DNA of 64,000 nt from an uncultured Lachnospiraceae bacterium (lineage in GTDB: Bacteria > Bacillota > Clostridia > Lachnospirales > Lachnospiraceae). The position numbers and the translations under genes were made by a program. Below, one piece after another: positions 44,145 to 53,310 of the stretch (position 1 is the stretch's first letter; each line of letters opens with the position of its first letter). The notes beneath the pieces are model-generated. The model saw only the letters and a program-made list of their open reading frames with translations. It did not search any database and was not told where the DNA came from. The stretch is from assembly GCA_947648875.1 (NCBI GenBank), contig CANSPM010000007.1, forward strand, positions 1-64,000, written 5' to 3'.

Positions 44145-45389
44145 TTATTTCTTCTTCATTACCAGATGCTGGGGCAGGCCGTTGACCATAAAGGGCTGAT
44201 AATCTCCCTGAATCAGCGGTTCTATATAATTGATAAATTCATCCGTCACATAATTGCCTTCCTTATTCATCCAGGAGCGGGGAACCAGTTTCTCGTTGTT
44301 GGCAATCCGGTGCACATCATAGATGCCGGCTGCACTCATATACGGATCATCCGCCACGCGGTCAATCACCACCATCTTGCCGGTGTCCCCCTCATCCGCC
44401 GCTTTCACAGCAGCGCCGCCCACCATAAATGCCTCGTCAACGTCCACCCGGGAGGCCATGTGGGAGGCGCTTCTCTGTAGGGTAGAGAACTCTATACTGC
44501 GCGTCTTACAACCGATTTCCGCACCCAGATATCCAGCCAGATAGGCGGCGGTTCCCTGTAACTGTTTATGTCCAAAAGGATCCACATAACCGGCGCCGCC
44601 GGATAATTCACAGACATATCTGCCGTCCGCAAGCTTTATGCCCTCTGAAACCGCAATCACTACGGATTGCTTTTTCTTAAGAAGTTCCGCAGTGGTCTTA
44701 CGGAACTTCTCAATATCAAATACCACCTCCGGCAGATAGATCAGATCCGGCCCTTCACACTCCTCCGTCTTGGCAAGAGCCGTGGCGCCGGTAAGCCACC
44801 CCGCGTTTCGTCCCATAATCTCAATAACAGTAATCATGGACCTGCTTCCATAGGTCAGTCCCAACGCGTCCCTGATAATCTCCTTGGTGGACGCCGCGAT
44901 ATATTTGGCCGCGCTCCCAAAGCCCGGTGTGTGATCCGTGAGCGCCAGATCATTGTCAATGGTCTTCGGCACACCTAAAAACTTCTGGCTGTGCCCCTTC
45001 ACGATGGCGTAATCGGACAGCTTCTTGATGGTGTCCATGGAATCATTGCCACCAATGTAAATGAATGCCTCAATGTCCAGCTTATCCAGTATCGCGAAAA
45101 TCTTCTCATAAATCTCGGAATTTTCATGAATCTCCGGCAACTTGTAGCGACAGGAGCCCAGAAACGCCGACGGCGTTCTTTTCAGCAGTTCAATATCCAT
45201 GTCAGAGTGAATTTGCGTAGCCAGGTCCACATACTGCTCATCCAGAAAACCTTGAATCCCATGAAGCATCCCGTATACTTTGTGAAACCCTCTCTCTCTG
45301 GCTGTCTTATAGACACCAGCCAGGCTGGAATTGATCACTGCTGTGGGACCGCCCGACTGCCCCACAATGATGTTGCGTTTTTTTGCCAT
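44145..45389 (-). CDS. pfp: Phosphofructokinase, probably pyrophosphate-dependent
   Basis: A 414-residue PFK-family protein converting fructose-6-phosphate to the 1,6-bisphosphate. The phosphoryl-donor site reads YIGGNDSMDT (Asp at the position where ATP enzymes have Gly) and VPKTIDNDL (Lys at the second discriminating position), the pattern of PPi-dependent enzymes. The sugar site has IEIMGRNAGWL. Extra length over bacterial ATP-PFK also fits. The ATG at 45389 follows AAAGGAGAGG. It is transcribed alone from a promoter shared back-to-back with the FliD-like gene. Confidence 0.9.
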   Translation of the reverse strand: MAKKRNIIVGQSGGPTAVINSSLAGVYKTARERGFHKVYGMLHGIQGFLDEQYVDLATQIHSDMDIELLKRTPSAFLGSCRYKLPEIHENSEIYEKIFAILDKLDIEAFIYIGGNDSMDTIKKLSDYAIVKGHSQKFLGVPKTIDNDLALTDHTPGFGSAAKYIAASTKEIIRDALGLTYGSRSMITVIEIMGRNAGWLTGATALAKTEECEGPDLIYLPEVVFDIEKFRKTTAELLKKKQSVVIAVSEGIKLADGRYVCELSGGAGYVDPFGHKQLQGTAAYLAGYLGAEIGCKTRSIEFSTLQRSASHMASRVDVDEAFMVGGAAVKAADEGDTGKMVVIDRVADDPYMSAAGIYDVHRIANNEKLVPRSWMNKEGNYVTDEFINYIEPLIQGDYQPFMVNGLPQHLVMKKK

Positions 45390-45505
45390 TTCCTCTCCTT
45401 TCCCGCATATCAGAGACCGCTCATTACCCGTCCTGTGCCTGGCCAAAGATATGCTTCGGTTTACCCTCCAATTTATAATGCGCCTGCAAAACAACCGCTA
45501 TATAA

Positions 45506-45534
45506 ATCATATCAAATATGGGAGAAAAACACAA
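45506..45534 (-). promoter_or_regulatory. SigA promoter for the PFK gene
   Basis: TTGTGT, 17 bases, TATGAT on the minus strand with TG upstream of the -10. Confidence 0.65.
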
Positions 45535-45565
45535 CAAAATAATCAAATATTTGCATAAAAAGCAC

Positions 45566-45594
45566 TTGCTTCTACCTGCTGCATATGATAAACT
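45566..45594 (+). promoter_or_regulatory. SigA-type promoter for the FliD-like gene
   Basis: TTGCTT, 17 bases, TAAACT. No flagellar Sigma-28 consensus is seen. With the PFK promoter it fills the 325-base divergent gap, which holds no gene. Confidence 0.5.
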
Positions 45595-45714
45595 AAATCC
45601 ATAAAAGCGGGGATTGCATGCCCTATCAATAAATGGATTTGTTGATGCTGCAAGAGTTTCCCCGGAAATGATTTATTTGTCTGGCTTATTTCATGGAAGA
45701 AAGGAGGCAGGGCT

Positions 45715-47010
45715 ATGAGTGCTATTCTAAACACCATACACAACAACTATCTGGCCGCCTATGCGCCGTCCAGCCTCACCCGCTATGACACGCATAAAAA
45801 GAGTGAACTTCGCGCGGTATACAATTCCATTGTAAAAATGAACAAGGATACCCCCTGGTATCTTCCGATCAAGAGAGTAGATGTCCAACAGTTTGCCATC
45901 GGTCTCAAGGAAGGCGCACGGGATCTCCACAATACCATCGCATCTCTGGGAGGTCTGGAAGAGGATGATCTTCTCAGCAAAAAGACGGCCTTTTCCTCGG
46001 ACGAAGATATTGCCACCGCCACTTATGTAGGAATCTATACACCGGGCGAGGAGAATCCTTCCATCGCTCTGGAGGTACAGGAGCTAGCTGTTACACAGGA
46101 GAATATGGGGAATTTTTTGCCCACAGGCAAGGTGGGCTTATCTCCTGATACTTACTCCTTTGATGTGAGCATCAACGATATGAACTATGAGTTCCAGTTT
46201 ACTCTTGGGGAAAATGAAGCCAACCGGGATCTTCAGGAGAGATTGGCACGCCTTATAAATAATTCCGGCATCGGTCTGTGCGCCAGGGTACAGGATGCCA
46301 GCGGGCGCAGTTCTCTGGTACTGGAATCAGAGGCCACAGGACTGGCCCTAGGCAGGACGCAACTTTTCCACGTCAGCGACGAGCACACCAGCAAGGCAAA
46401 GGGCGCTGTGGATTATCTGGGGATCGATTATATCAGCCGTCCTGCATCCAACGCCCGCTTCACCATAGACGGAGAGCCCGGTTCCACCGCCTCCAATACC
46501 TTTACATATGAAAAAAAATACGAAATTTCCCTAAAGGGTATCAGCCCTGAAGGGCATCCCGTGACCGTCGGCCTCAAAACCAATGTGGAGTCTTTGACGG
46601 ACAATGTGATGCAGCTGACGGAAGGATATAACCGTTTTCTGAGAGGAGCCAGCAATTATCTGGAGGCCCAGCCGCGAAGTAAACACGTGGTGCGTGAGAT
46701 GAACAAGATCATCGCTCTGTATCAGGATTCCCTCAAGGCCATGGGCGTTACCAGCCAGGAAGACGGCACTCTGGAGGTGGACCGTTCCAAGCTCGGCAGC
46801 GCGGTTGTGAGCTCCGAGGATGCAGCTGATACCTTCCACACCCTGAAGGATTTTTCCAACCAACTGCTCCGCAAGAGCAGCCAGATAGCCATTAATCCCA
46901 TGCAATATGTAGATCAGACTATTGTAGCATACAAAAATCCGGGGCGCAGCTATATCAACCCCTATATTTCCAGTGCCTACAGTGGCATGTTGTTCAACGG
47001 ATACTGTTAA
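45715..47010 (+). CDS. Orphan FliD-like (flagellar cap-like) protein
   Basis: A 431-residue protein with the layout of FliD, the flagellar filament cap: an N-terminal helical part (DTHKKSELRAVYNSIVKMN), a central beta region (about 95-290, including TYSFDVSINDMNYEF and ARFTIDGEPG) and a C-terminal helical part (SLTDNVMQLTEGYNRFL, then ALGVTS-like MGVTSQEDGTLEVDRSKL). The N- and C-termini are not the standard coiled coils and no flagellar gene is near. It may be a surface or cytoplasmic relative rather than a true cap. AAAGGAGGCAGGG precedes the ATG. Confidence 0.7.
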   Translation: MSAILNTIHNNYLAAYAPSSLTRYDTHKKSELRAVYNSIVKMNKDTPWYLPIKRVDVQQFAIGLKEGARDLHNTIASLGGLEEDDLLSKKTAFSSDEDIATATYVGIYTPGEENPSIALEVQELAVTQENMGNFLPTGKVGLSPDTYSFDVSINDMNYEFQFTLGENEANRDLQERLARLINNSGIGLCARVQDASGRSSLVLESEATGLALGRTQLFHVSDEHTSKAKGAVDYLGIDYISRPASNARFTIDGEPGSTASNTFTYEKKYEISLKGISPEGHPVTVGLKTNVESLTDNVMQLTEGYNRFLRGASNYLEAQPRSKHVVREMNKIIALYQDSLKAMGVTSQEDGTLEVDRSKLGSAVVSSEDAADTFHTLKDFSNQLLRKSSQIAINPMQYVDQTIVAYKNPGRSYINPYISSAYSGMLFNGYC

Positions 47011-47128
47011 ATCCGTTCTCCACCAGGAGATGATGAGGCCCCAGCGGATATCTGTCTCCCGGAAAATCGGTTATACTTTTTCTTTCCGTTCCTGTAGTGG
47101 TAAATTCATGTACCGTTGATAAAATGGC

Positions 47129-47170
47129 TTAAAAAAGGCAAGTGATTTGCATTGCTTAATCACTTGCCTT
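47129..47170 (-). terminator. Rho-independent terminator after the XRE gene
   Basis: 13-bp perfect stem AAGGCAAGTGATT / AATCACTTGCCTT followed by TTTTTAAG on the minus strand; it lies between the convergent FliD-like and XRE genes. Confidence 0.85.
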
Positions 47171-47199
47171 ATATAATGTATGTGTATTATGCGTGGAAA

Positions 47200-47550
47200 T
47201 TATAGCTTTTTCTTGGCCTTCTGCTTATACTTGTCAATTTGTACGAAATCATCCATCAATTCCAGAATCTTATCTCTGCCCTCCTGGTTCAGCTTCACAT
47301 AGTTCTGCATTACCCTGTTCTCCAACAGTTGTGCTCCCAGAGAAGCATCCCGCTCCAACGAAGTAAAATCCACAGGGTTTAAGCTCAACTTGTCACACAT
47401 CCTGATCACAGTGCCATAAGCCATCCCTTCGATGCCACGCTCCAATGCTGTTACCAATGTACTATACGGGATATTCATCTCCAAGGCAAACTGACGAACA
47501 CTGCGATACTGTCTTAAAATTTCTCTTTTCAAAATCTCAGCTTTTGTCAT
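47200..47550 (-). CDS. XRE family HTH protein
   Basis: A 116-residue regulator. The helix-turn-helix is SVRQFALEMNIPYSTLVTALERG (about 15-40), followed by a dimerisation tail with a helical KLNQEGRDKILELMDDFV segment, as in small Firmicutes Xre proteins. The ATG at 47550 follows TTGGAGGAAAG. It lies downstream of the duplicated-domain gene on the same strand. Target unknown. Confidence 0.85.
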   Translation of the reverse strand: MTKAEILKREILRQYRSVRQFALEMNIPYSTLVTALERGIEGMAYGTVIRMCDKLSLNPVDFTSLERDASLGAQLLENRVMQNYVKLNQEGRDKILELMDDFVQIDKYKQKAKKKL

Positions 47551-47728
47551 GATCTTTCCTCCAAAAATCATAGGTTTATTGCCTTTCTAACTCTACTATA
47601 CGATAAACCCTTTGATTTTACAAGAGGTTCCGGCTGGATTTATATGTTTTTTTTGTGTACCAACGCCGCTTAACCAGCTGTTACAGAGCGGCTATGCCGC
47701 CCCTATGTCATTGGTGCGAAATGGCAGG

Positions 47729-49681
47729 CTATCTTGACCGACCTGCCGACAATCCCTGCTGCGCCGCCTTGAACTGCGCAAGCAGGCCGTCGACTTTGCC
47801 CCGGATAAAGTCTCTGTGTTCCTCTCTTACCAAAAAATACAAATAAGACTCCTTGACATAATCCAGCGGCATCCCCCGTCCCGCAATCTTGAAATTGCAG
47901 AATCCTCTCCTGATATAACTGCCAATCTGCTCATTGTTGATAAATGCGGGTCTGTCCATACACTCCGCAAAAGTACGCGGGGTGGACTGATTGGGACAGG
48001 GGAATCCTGTATGTATGTCATATTCCAGCTGCAAACGGGACTGCTGACGATAATGTTCCGCCCGCATGGTACAGCCCGGATAACACACCTCATTGACCAG
48101 AATCTCCACCCGACGGGCCTGGGGCTCAATGGCTTCCAGTACCTGGAGATCATGATTCAGATCATAATCCAGCACCACAAGGCAATAGTCCTTATCCAGC
48201 TCCTCCTGCAAACTCTTTAAATCCGTAATCCTCTTGGTAGTGGAGGAGATGAGCGGATACCGGGGATACTCCCGGCGTATGTAACTCTCAAGCTCCGGCG
48301 TGTTGACCAGCACCTGATTCAGCCCATTGTCCGCCAGCCTCATAATGAGGTTGCAGTAAGTGTCCTGAAGATGCTTTTCTTCAATCAGGGAATTGGTCCA
48401 GGTAAAGCGCACAGGGATTCCCCTGCTGTTGTAGATTTTCAGAATACTCTCCATATCCCGCTTGCAGGTCAGGCCGAAAGAAACACGCCCACCGTTCCAG
48501 ATCGCTCCGGGAAATGTCCCATACACAGACCCGATCCGATAACCTTGCCGGAACTTGTCGGGGTAATCCTTCATCATATTCATGATTATCTGATTTAACA
48601 TTCTGAAATAGCAAAAACCTGGCAGATGCCAATACACCTCTCGTTCCATACCCTGCACCTCTTTTGAAGTCCTGTGTTCTTCCTGCCGATTCATGTCCTG
48701 CGGAAAACCGGCTGCCATACCATCTGCCCCCACGACCACCGAACTGTTCTGGAATGGATTCACCGTGATGACCTTGCTGCTCACCAGATTGTTCAGCAGC
48801 ATAATCCGCACTTCTCCCTGCTTTTCCGGACGGATCAGGTAGTGCGTGTAGGTCTCCACCAAAGAGAAAATATTAGCGGTCCTACCTTCAATTTTAAAGT
48901 GATGAAAGCCCATTGGCACATATTTTTCCCAGATATCCTCCGGGGACACATAGGTACTGTAACCTTGAATGGTGTATATGCAGTTGTATTCACCATATTC
49001 ACAACTCCACTGTTCCAAAGGTCTGCGTTGCTCCGGAGGAAGCTCTCTGTTTTCCAGCAGGATACGCTGATTTCTGGCCACATTCTGATAATGGGCGGAC
49101 CTGCGGGGACAGTCCGGCGTACACACAGCGTTCACCAGTATCTCACAGCGCGCCTTGTCCTGGATCTTTTCCAATTCCTCATATTTGTTGTTGAAATTGT
49201 AATCCAGTACTACCAGATAATAATCCTTTTTTAGCTCCTCGTTAACCTGATTGATATCCCGGATCTCCTTACAGGTGGAACTGTTTAGCTTGTAGCTGGG
49301 ATATCGTTCCCGGATATACTCTTCCAAAACCGACGAAAAAATCATGACCTCGTTCATACCATTATCTGCCACCTGCATGCAAAAATTGCAGTAAAGGTCA
49401 CTCAGATCCTCCTTGGTGAGAAGCATGTTGGTGTAAGTATAGCGAACGGGCACTCCCTCTGCATTGATACTTTTCACCACATTCCGTATGAAAGCCGCGT
49501 CGCATTGGTCATAGTTGGAGGGCCTGCCCCCATTCCACAACGAAGTGGGAAACTCTCCAAAGAAAGAGGCAATACGCACCCCCTCTCTAAACCATTCAGG
49601 CTTTTTCTTTAACATGCTCAACACCAGCATATTCAAAGGATAATTCTGGCGCAGGCCAGGCAGATGAAAATTTACTTCCAT
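47729..49681 (-). CDS. Two-copy protein of an unrecognised conserved domain
   Basis: A 650-residue soluble protein made of two homologous halves (about 1-320 and 345-640). Shared landmarks in each half: EVxxHLPG at the start, a FGEFPTSLWNGGR / YGTFPGAIWNGGR segment, EGVPVRYTYTNMLL / RGIPVRFTWTNSLI, a LYCNFCMQVADNGMNEV / TYCNLIMRLADNGLNQV helix, SSTCKEI / SSTTKRI, DYYLVVLDYNFN / DYCLVVLDYDLN, and EILVNAVCTPDCPRRSAHY / EILVNEVCYPGCTMRAEHY. The repeated Cys-His ending suggests metal or substrate binding, and the repeated strand-helix order suggests a TIM-barrel-like fold; both are inference. Family unknown to me. Start at 49681 has only a distant GAGAGAGG site. Confidence 0.8.
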   Translation of the reverse strand: MEVNFHLPGLRQNYPLNMLVLSMLKKKPEWFREGVRIASFFGEFPTSLWNGGRPSNYDQCDAAFIRNVVKSINAEGVPVRYTYTNMLLTKEDLSDLYCNFCMQVADNGMNEVMIFSSVLEEYIRERYPSYKLNSSTCKEIRDINQVNEELKKDYYLVVLDYNFNNKYEELEKIQDKARCEILVNAVCTPDCPRRSAHYQNVARNQRILLENRELPPEQRRPLEQWSCEYGEYNCIYTIQGYSTYVSPEDIWEKYVPMGFHHFKIEGRTANIFSLVETYTHYLIRPEKQGEVRIMLLNNLVSSKVITVNPFQNSSVVVGADGMAAGFPQDMNRQEEHRTSKEVQGMEREVYWHLPGFCYFRMLNQIIMNMMKDYPDKFRQGYRIGSVYGTFPGAIWNGGRVSFGLTCKRDMESILKIYNSRGIPVRFTWTNSLIEEKHLQDTYCNLIMRLADNGLNQVLVNTPELESYIRREYPRYPLISSTTKRITDLKSLQEELDKDYCLVVLDYDLNHDLQVLEAIEPQARRVEILVNEVCYPGCTMRAEHYRQQSRLQLEYDIHTGFPCPNQSTPRTFAECMDRPAFINNEQIGSYIRRGFCNFKIAGRGMPLDYVKESYLYFLVREEHRDFIRGKVDGLLAQFKAAQQGLSAGRSR

Positions 49682-49810
49682 GGTAAGTGGTTTCCTCTCT
49701 CCGAAGTATTCTATACCAAGGCCAACCGAAACCGTCCTTGCTATCTCTGAAATGAGACGCCCCGGCAGCCGATGATCCCCATATGCTATAAAAGCCCTGA
49801 CATTCAAAGT

Positions 49811-49830
49811 ATTGCTAGTAATTTAGCAAT
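49811..49830. promoter_or_regulatory. Palindrome upstream of the two-copy protein gene
   Basis: ATTGCTA / TAGCAAT with a 6-base spacer, in the gap between the GH43 stop and this gene. Size and symmetry fit a regulator site. Confidence 0.45.
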
Positions 49831-49857
49831 TTCCGCCGGAAATATGAATGTAGTATA

Positions 49858-51510
49858 TTATAGATTACCGCTTAATTCCCTATAAGAAAAACCTGTAAAT
49901 AATACACGGCAATTCTCTTCCCCTGCCACTGCATATATTCCGGCGGTGCAACCCACAAAGCCTCCGGCTACCTCAGTGGAAAGGCTGCGAATATCCAGAT
50001 CCCTGGCCACCGGTATATCCTGACAATCCACAGTGTATCCCGCCGTGGCCCGGAGACCGTCTATCTGAAGAAAAAGTTTCAATGTTTCACCGGGATACTG
50101 CGCAGGCAATGATATGGAACCTTCTATTGCATCCATACCGTTTTGACAGAGAATGATTTCCAAACCGCCCTGATTTACCTCCAAACGCAGATGATACGCA
50201 TTGCTCTGAAGCAAAACCAAACCCGCATGGCCTCCAAAGCGACTGCCGTCGCAGGCACTGTTTCCTTCATTTTCGCCTTCCCCATTAGCTGTGAACTGCT
50301 CTGTCGCCAAATCCGCCTCCACACGGAAACGGTGATGCTGCTGTCGAACACCCACATAGCTGGGACTCCCCTGTTCTTTTAGTGTAACAGAATCAGCGGC
50401 AAGATACAAGCCCTTTCCGGCCTCCAAAGTATAATGAGACATCTGGGGATTGCGAAGATAGAGAAATTCATCTCCCAATGAATCCATTCGTGTAAAGTCA
50501 TAACTTCTGTCGCTGCCAGGCACGGCATTGCGTCCGCCGCTACGGCTGGTAAAACTGTCCGGGTCCTGCTCCGGCAGCCACTGAGGCAGATTAATCTCCA
50601 CCTGCTCCGTCAGCTGACCCACTCCCGCATTGACCACCGGCCAGTCATTCTCCCAGGTCACTTTCGCCAGAAAAGTCTCTCTTCCCATAGTGGTGTAACC
50701 CTCCAATGGCCGCACCGCCAGCATGGTCATATACCACTCTCCCGCCGGGGTTTGGATCAAGTCACCGTGACCCACATACTTGACAGGATAAGCCTGTCCC
50801 AGATGCCGGTGTGTCAAAATGGGATTGCAGAAATTGTTCTCATATGGCCCCCAGATGTTCTTGCTGCGGCACACGCTCACCGCATGTTCCGGCCCCGTCC
50901 CTCCCTCGGCATGAAGGATATAATAGTATTCACCCTTTCTGTACAGATGGGGCCCCTCCGGCCAGTGTACATCACGCATAGCGCCGTTCCATACATTTTT
51001 ATGCTCTCCCACCAGCTTCCAGGTGTTCAGATCTAACTCCTGAATCCAGATATACCAGTCGCCGTTGTATTTACAGCCTTCCGGATTGGGATGTGTACCA
51101 ATGTAATAGCACTTTCCGTCCCTGTCAAAAAACAGGCTGGGGTCAATGCCATCCGCCCCCTTCAGATAATGGGGTTCCGACCATGGACCCTCCGGACTTT
51201 CCGCAGTAACCACATAGTTTCCTCCATGAGACACATTGGTACAGATCACATAAAATATCCCCTCATGAAAGCGGATTGTGGGCGCAAACAGCCCTTGGGA
51301 ATGTCCTGCATCGGCCAGCGGCAACTGAGAAGCCCGGTCCATCACATTGCCGATCTGCTCCCAGTGTACCAGATCTTTGCTGTGCAGTACCGGTAGCCCG
51401 GGAAAATAGGCAAACGTAGAGTTCACCAGATAATAGTCCTCCCCCACTGCGCAGATGGTGGGGTCCGGGTAAAATCCCGGCATAATTGGATTTTTTGCGT
51501 ATAGTGCCAA
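49858..51510 (-). CDS. GH43 beta-xylosidase/arabinofuranosidase-type enzyme
   Basis: A 550-residue intracellular glycosidase without signal peptide. The five-bladed propeller domain has the base Asp in GFYPDPTIC, the pKa-tuning Asp in DGIDPSLFF and the acid Glu in HWPEGPHLY; the C-terminal 200 residues form the beta-sandwich usual for GH43_11-type xylosidases. It starts with TTG at 51510: AAAGGAG lies seven bases before it, whereas the in-frame upstream codons have no such site. It would finish breakdown of xylo- or arabino-oligosaccharides imported by the transporters upstream. Confidence 0.92.
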   Translation of the reverse strand: MALYAKNPIMPGFYPDPTICAVGEDYYLVNSTFAYFPGLPVLHSKDLVHWEQIGNVMDRASQLPLADAGHSQGLFAPTIRFHEGIFYVICTNVSHGGNYVVTAESPEGPWSEPHYLKGADGIDPSLFFDRDGKCYYIGTHPNPEGCKYNGDWYIWIQELDLNTWKLVGEHKNVWNGAMRDVHWPEGPHLYRKGEYYYILHAEGGTGPEHAVSVCRSKNIWGPYENNFCNPILTHRHLGQAYPVKYVGHGDLIQTPAGEWYMTMLAVRPLEGYTTMGRETFLAKVTWENDWPVVNAGVGQLTEQVEINLPQWLPEQDPDSFTSRSGGRNAVPGSDRSYDFTRMDSLGDEFLYLRNPQMSHYTLEAGKGLYLAADSVTLKEQGSPSYVGVRQQHHRFRVEADLATEQFTANGEGENEGNSACDGSRFGGHAGLVLLQSNAYHLRLEVNQGGLEIILCQNGMDAIEGSISLPAQYPGETLKLFLQIDGLRATAGYTVDCQDIPVARDLDIRSLSTEVAGGFVGCTAGIYAVAGEENCRVLFTGFSYRELSGNL

Positions 51511-51552
51511 TTGCTTTTCTCCTTTCACAGTCTTGATTACCAGTGTCCATAG

Positions 51553-51588
51553 TAAAAAAATGGGTGGTGCCCGGAAAAACACCACCCA
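51553..51588 (-). terminator. Rho-independent terminator after the solute-binding protein gene
   Basis: TGGGTGGTG / CACCACCCA stem then seven T on the minus strand. GH43 expression would need read-through or its own promoter. Confidence 0.85.
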
Positions 51589-51649
51589 CTTTACACATGA
51601 ACGCTTATTTCAATTGTCCATACTTCTCAAAACAATTTCCCACAATGGA

Positions 51650-53152
51650 TTATTTATTTGCTTCCGCAATGTATGCCTGCCAGGTATCTCTGATCGCCTC
51701 TACCTGCTCGGATACAACGGAGCCAGGCAGCTTATCCAGCAGTTCAGCGCCGATATCCATATTGCCGATCAGGCCATGATACGTTACGCGGCCATTGGTC
51801 ATCATACGGGTAATGGTATAATCAACTGCCTCTGTGTCGGGGAAGTTCTTGTAATAGCCGGGTTTCCAAGCCTGATAATCTTCATATCCGGGAATGGGAT
51901 CAGTCCACAGATTGTAGGCAAACGCCAGCTTCCAGGCCTTGTCCGCATCATAGCAGGCAGGGATGGCTACAGGGTTGTTGCTGTAAATATTGGTGTAATC
52001 GGTAGCCTTGGGTCCCATAGGGAAGCATACAAAACCATACTCATCTTCCATGGGTCCCCACTTCTTGCCGTCAGCGGTGCTGCCCGCGCAGTAAGCATCC
52101 TCTACGCAGAAAACATACTCACCGTTCATCCAGGCATTTACAAAGTAATCCCACTCACTGCCCTCAGGATCAACCAGACGGTAATCAGCCATAGCCTTCA
52201 CAGCCCACTCCAGAGCTTCCAGGGTCTCATCGGACTCCAGCTTATATACATACTGTCCATTCTCCTGGCCCACATAATCACCACCGTTGGAGTATACGGC
52301 ACAGTTTAAGAATACTCTGTTATTGAACGCCATACCGGCAATATCAATCACGCCGTCATTGTCGGTATCTCTCTGTACCTGAGCCAACAGATCCGTAAAT
52401 GCATCCCATGTCCACTCACCAGCCTCCTGCAACTCATAAGGCTTGTTGGGATCAACACCGGCCTCCTCCAGCAGTCTCTTATTCCAGAATACACCGGTAC
52501 GGGGCTCAGTGTCACCTGCATACATACAATAAATGGAATCACCCTTGCTCATCAGCTTATGTACGCCCGGTCCCCACTTAGCCTCGGAGAAATCCAGGCA
52601 GTCCAGAGTAGCCAGATCATACATCAGATTATTGTTCATCGCAGCTGTGGTAGCCGCATCCTCACGAAGAATAAAGATATAGTTCTCATCACCGCCTGCG
52701 GTGGAATAGTCAACAAAATCCTGCGGCGTGCTTCCCCAGTCAGAGATCGCCTGCTGCTTAAAGGTGAAGTTATATGTCTCCTGAATCCACTCACGGTATG
52801 CATCGCGGGCTTCCTCATAATCATTGACAGGATCAGCGGGTTCCGTGGAAGACCACCAGTCACGCATAATGATTTCCATACCGCCCAGATCATATACATT
52901 GCCGTTCTCATCGGTCAAAACAGTGTAGGGACTCACTTCCTCCTCAGGTGCGGAAGACTCGTCGGGAGTGGACTCCGCCGGAGTAGACTCTGGCGTTGTG
53001 GATGCTTCGGGAGCGGACTGTTCCGTTGTAGAAGCGTCGGGAGTATCGCTGCCGGGAGCGGATGTGGGCTCATTGCCACATGCTGCCAGACCCACTGTCA
53101 TCACTGTCGCCAGAGATGCCGCAATTACTTTCTTTACAAGTTTACTTTTCAT
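51650..53152 (-). CDS. Extracellular carbohydrate-binding lipoprotein (CUT1)
   Basis: A 500-residue lipoprotein: signal peptide with GLAAC lipobox (Cys25), a Ser/Thr/Pro/Glu-rich linker (about 27-75) and a solute-binding domain with the aromatic sugar-binding segments GEWTWDAFTDLLAQ and YGFVCFPMGPKA typical of family 1 binding proteins. A DTDNDGVID Ca-binding-type loop is present. AGGAGG precedes the ATG. It lies right after the permease pair and probably feeds it. Confidence 0.93.
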   Translation of the reverse strand: MKSKLVKKVIAASLATVMTVGLAACGNEPTSAPGSDTPDASTTEQSAPEASTTPESTPAESTPDESSAPEEEVSPYTVLTDENGNVYDLGGMEIIMRDWWSSTEPADPVNDYEEARDAYREWIQETYNFTFKQQAISDWGSTPQDFVDYSTAGGDENYIFILREDAATTAAMNNNLMYDLATLDCLDFSEAKWGPGVHKLMSKGDSIYCMYAGDTEPRTGVFWNKRLLEEAGVDPNKPYELQEAGEWTWDAFTDLLAQVQRDTDNDGVIDIAGMAFNNRVFLNCAVYSNGGDYVGQENGQYVYKLESDETLEALEWAVKAMADYRLVDPEGSEWDYFVNAWMNGEYVFCVEDAYCAGSTADGKKWGPMEDEYGFVCFPMGPKATDYTNIYSNNPVAIPACYDADKAWKLAFAYNLWTDPIPGYEDYQAWKPGYYKNFPDTEAVDYTITRMMTNGRVTYHGLIGNMDIGAELLDKLPGSVVSEQVEAIRDTWQAYIAEANK

Positions 53153-53310
53153 TTTTCATATCCTCCTGATTAAATTACGCGTCTGTTATGTATTTGAAAA
53201 AGCCATATATACAGACACAGTTACTTTATATAGAATCCCGACTGGCATGGCGCCACAATATCTTTTCCGGGATGACGCCAATGTGCGGGAAGCTATAGCG
53301 AAAATATATA

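Noticed and set aside
51553..51588. Treating the GH43 gene as outside the carbohydrate operon because of the terminator
   Set aside because: The terminator is strong, but function, strand and spacing still link the gene to the transporters; partial read-through is common in such operons.
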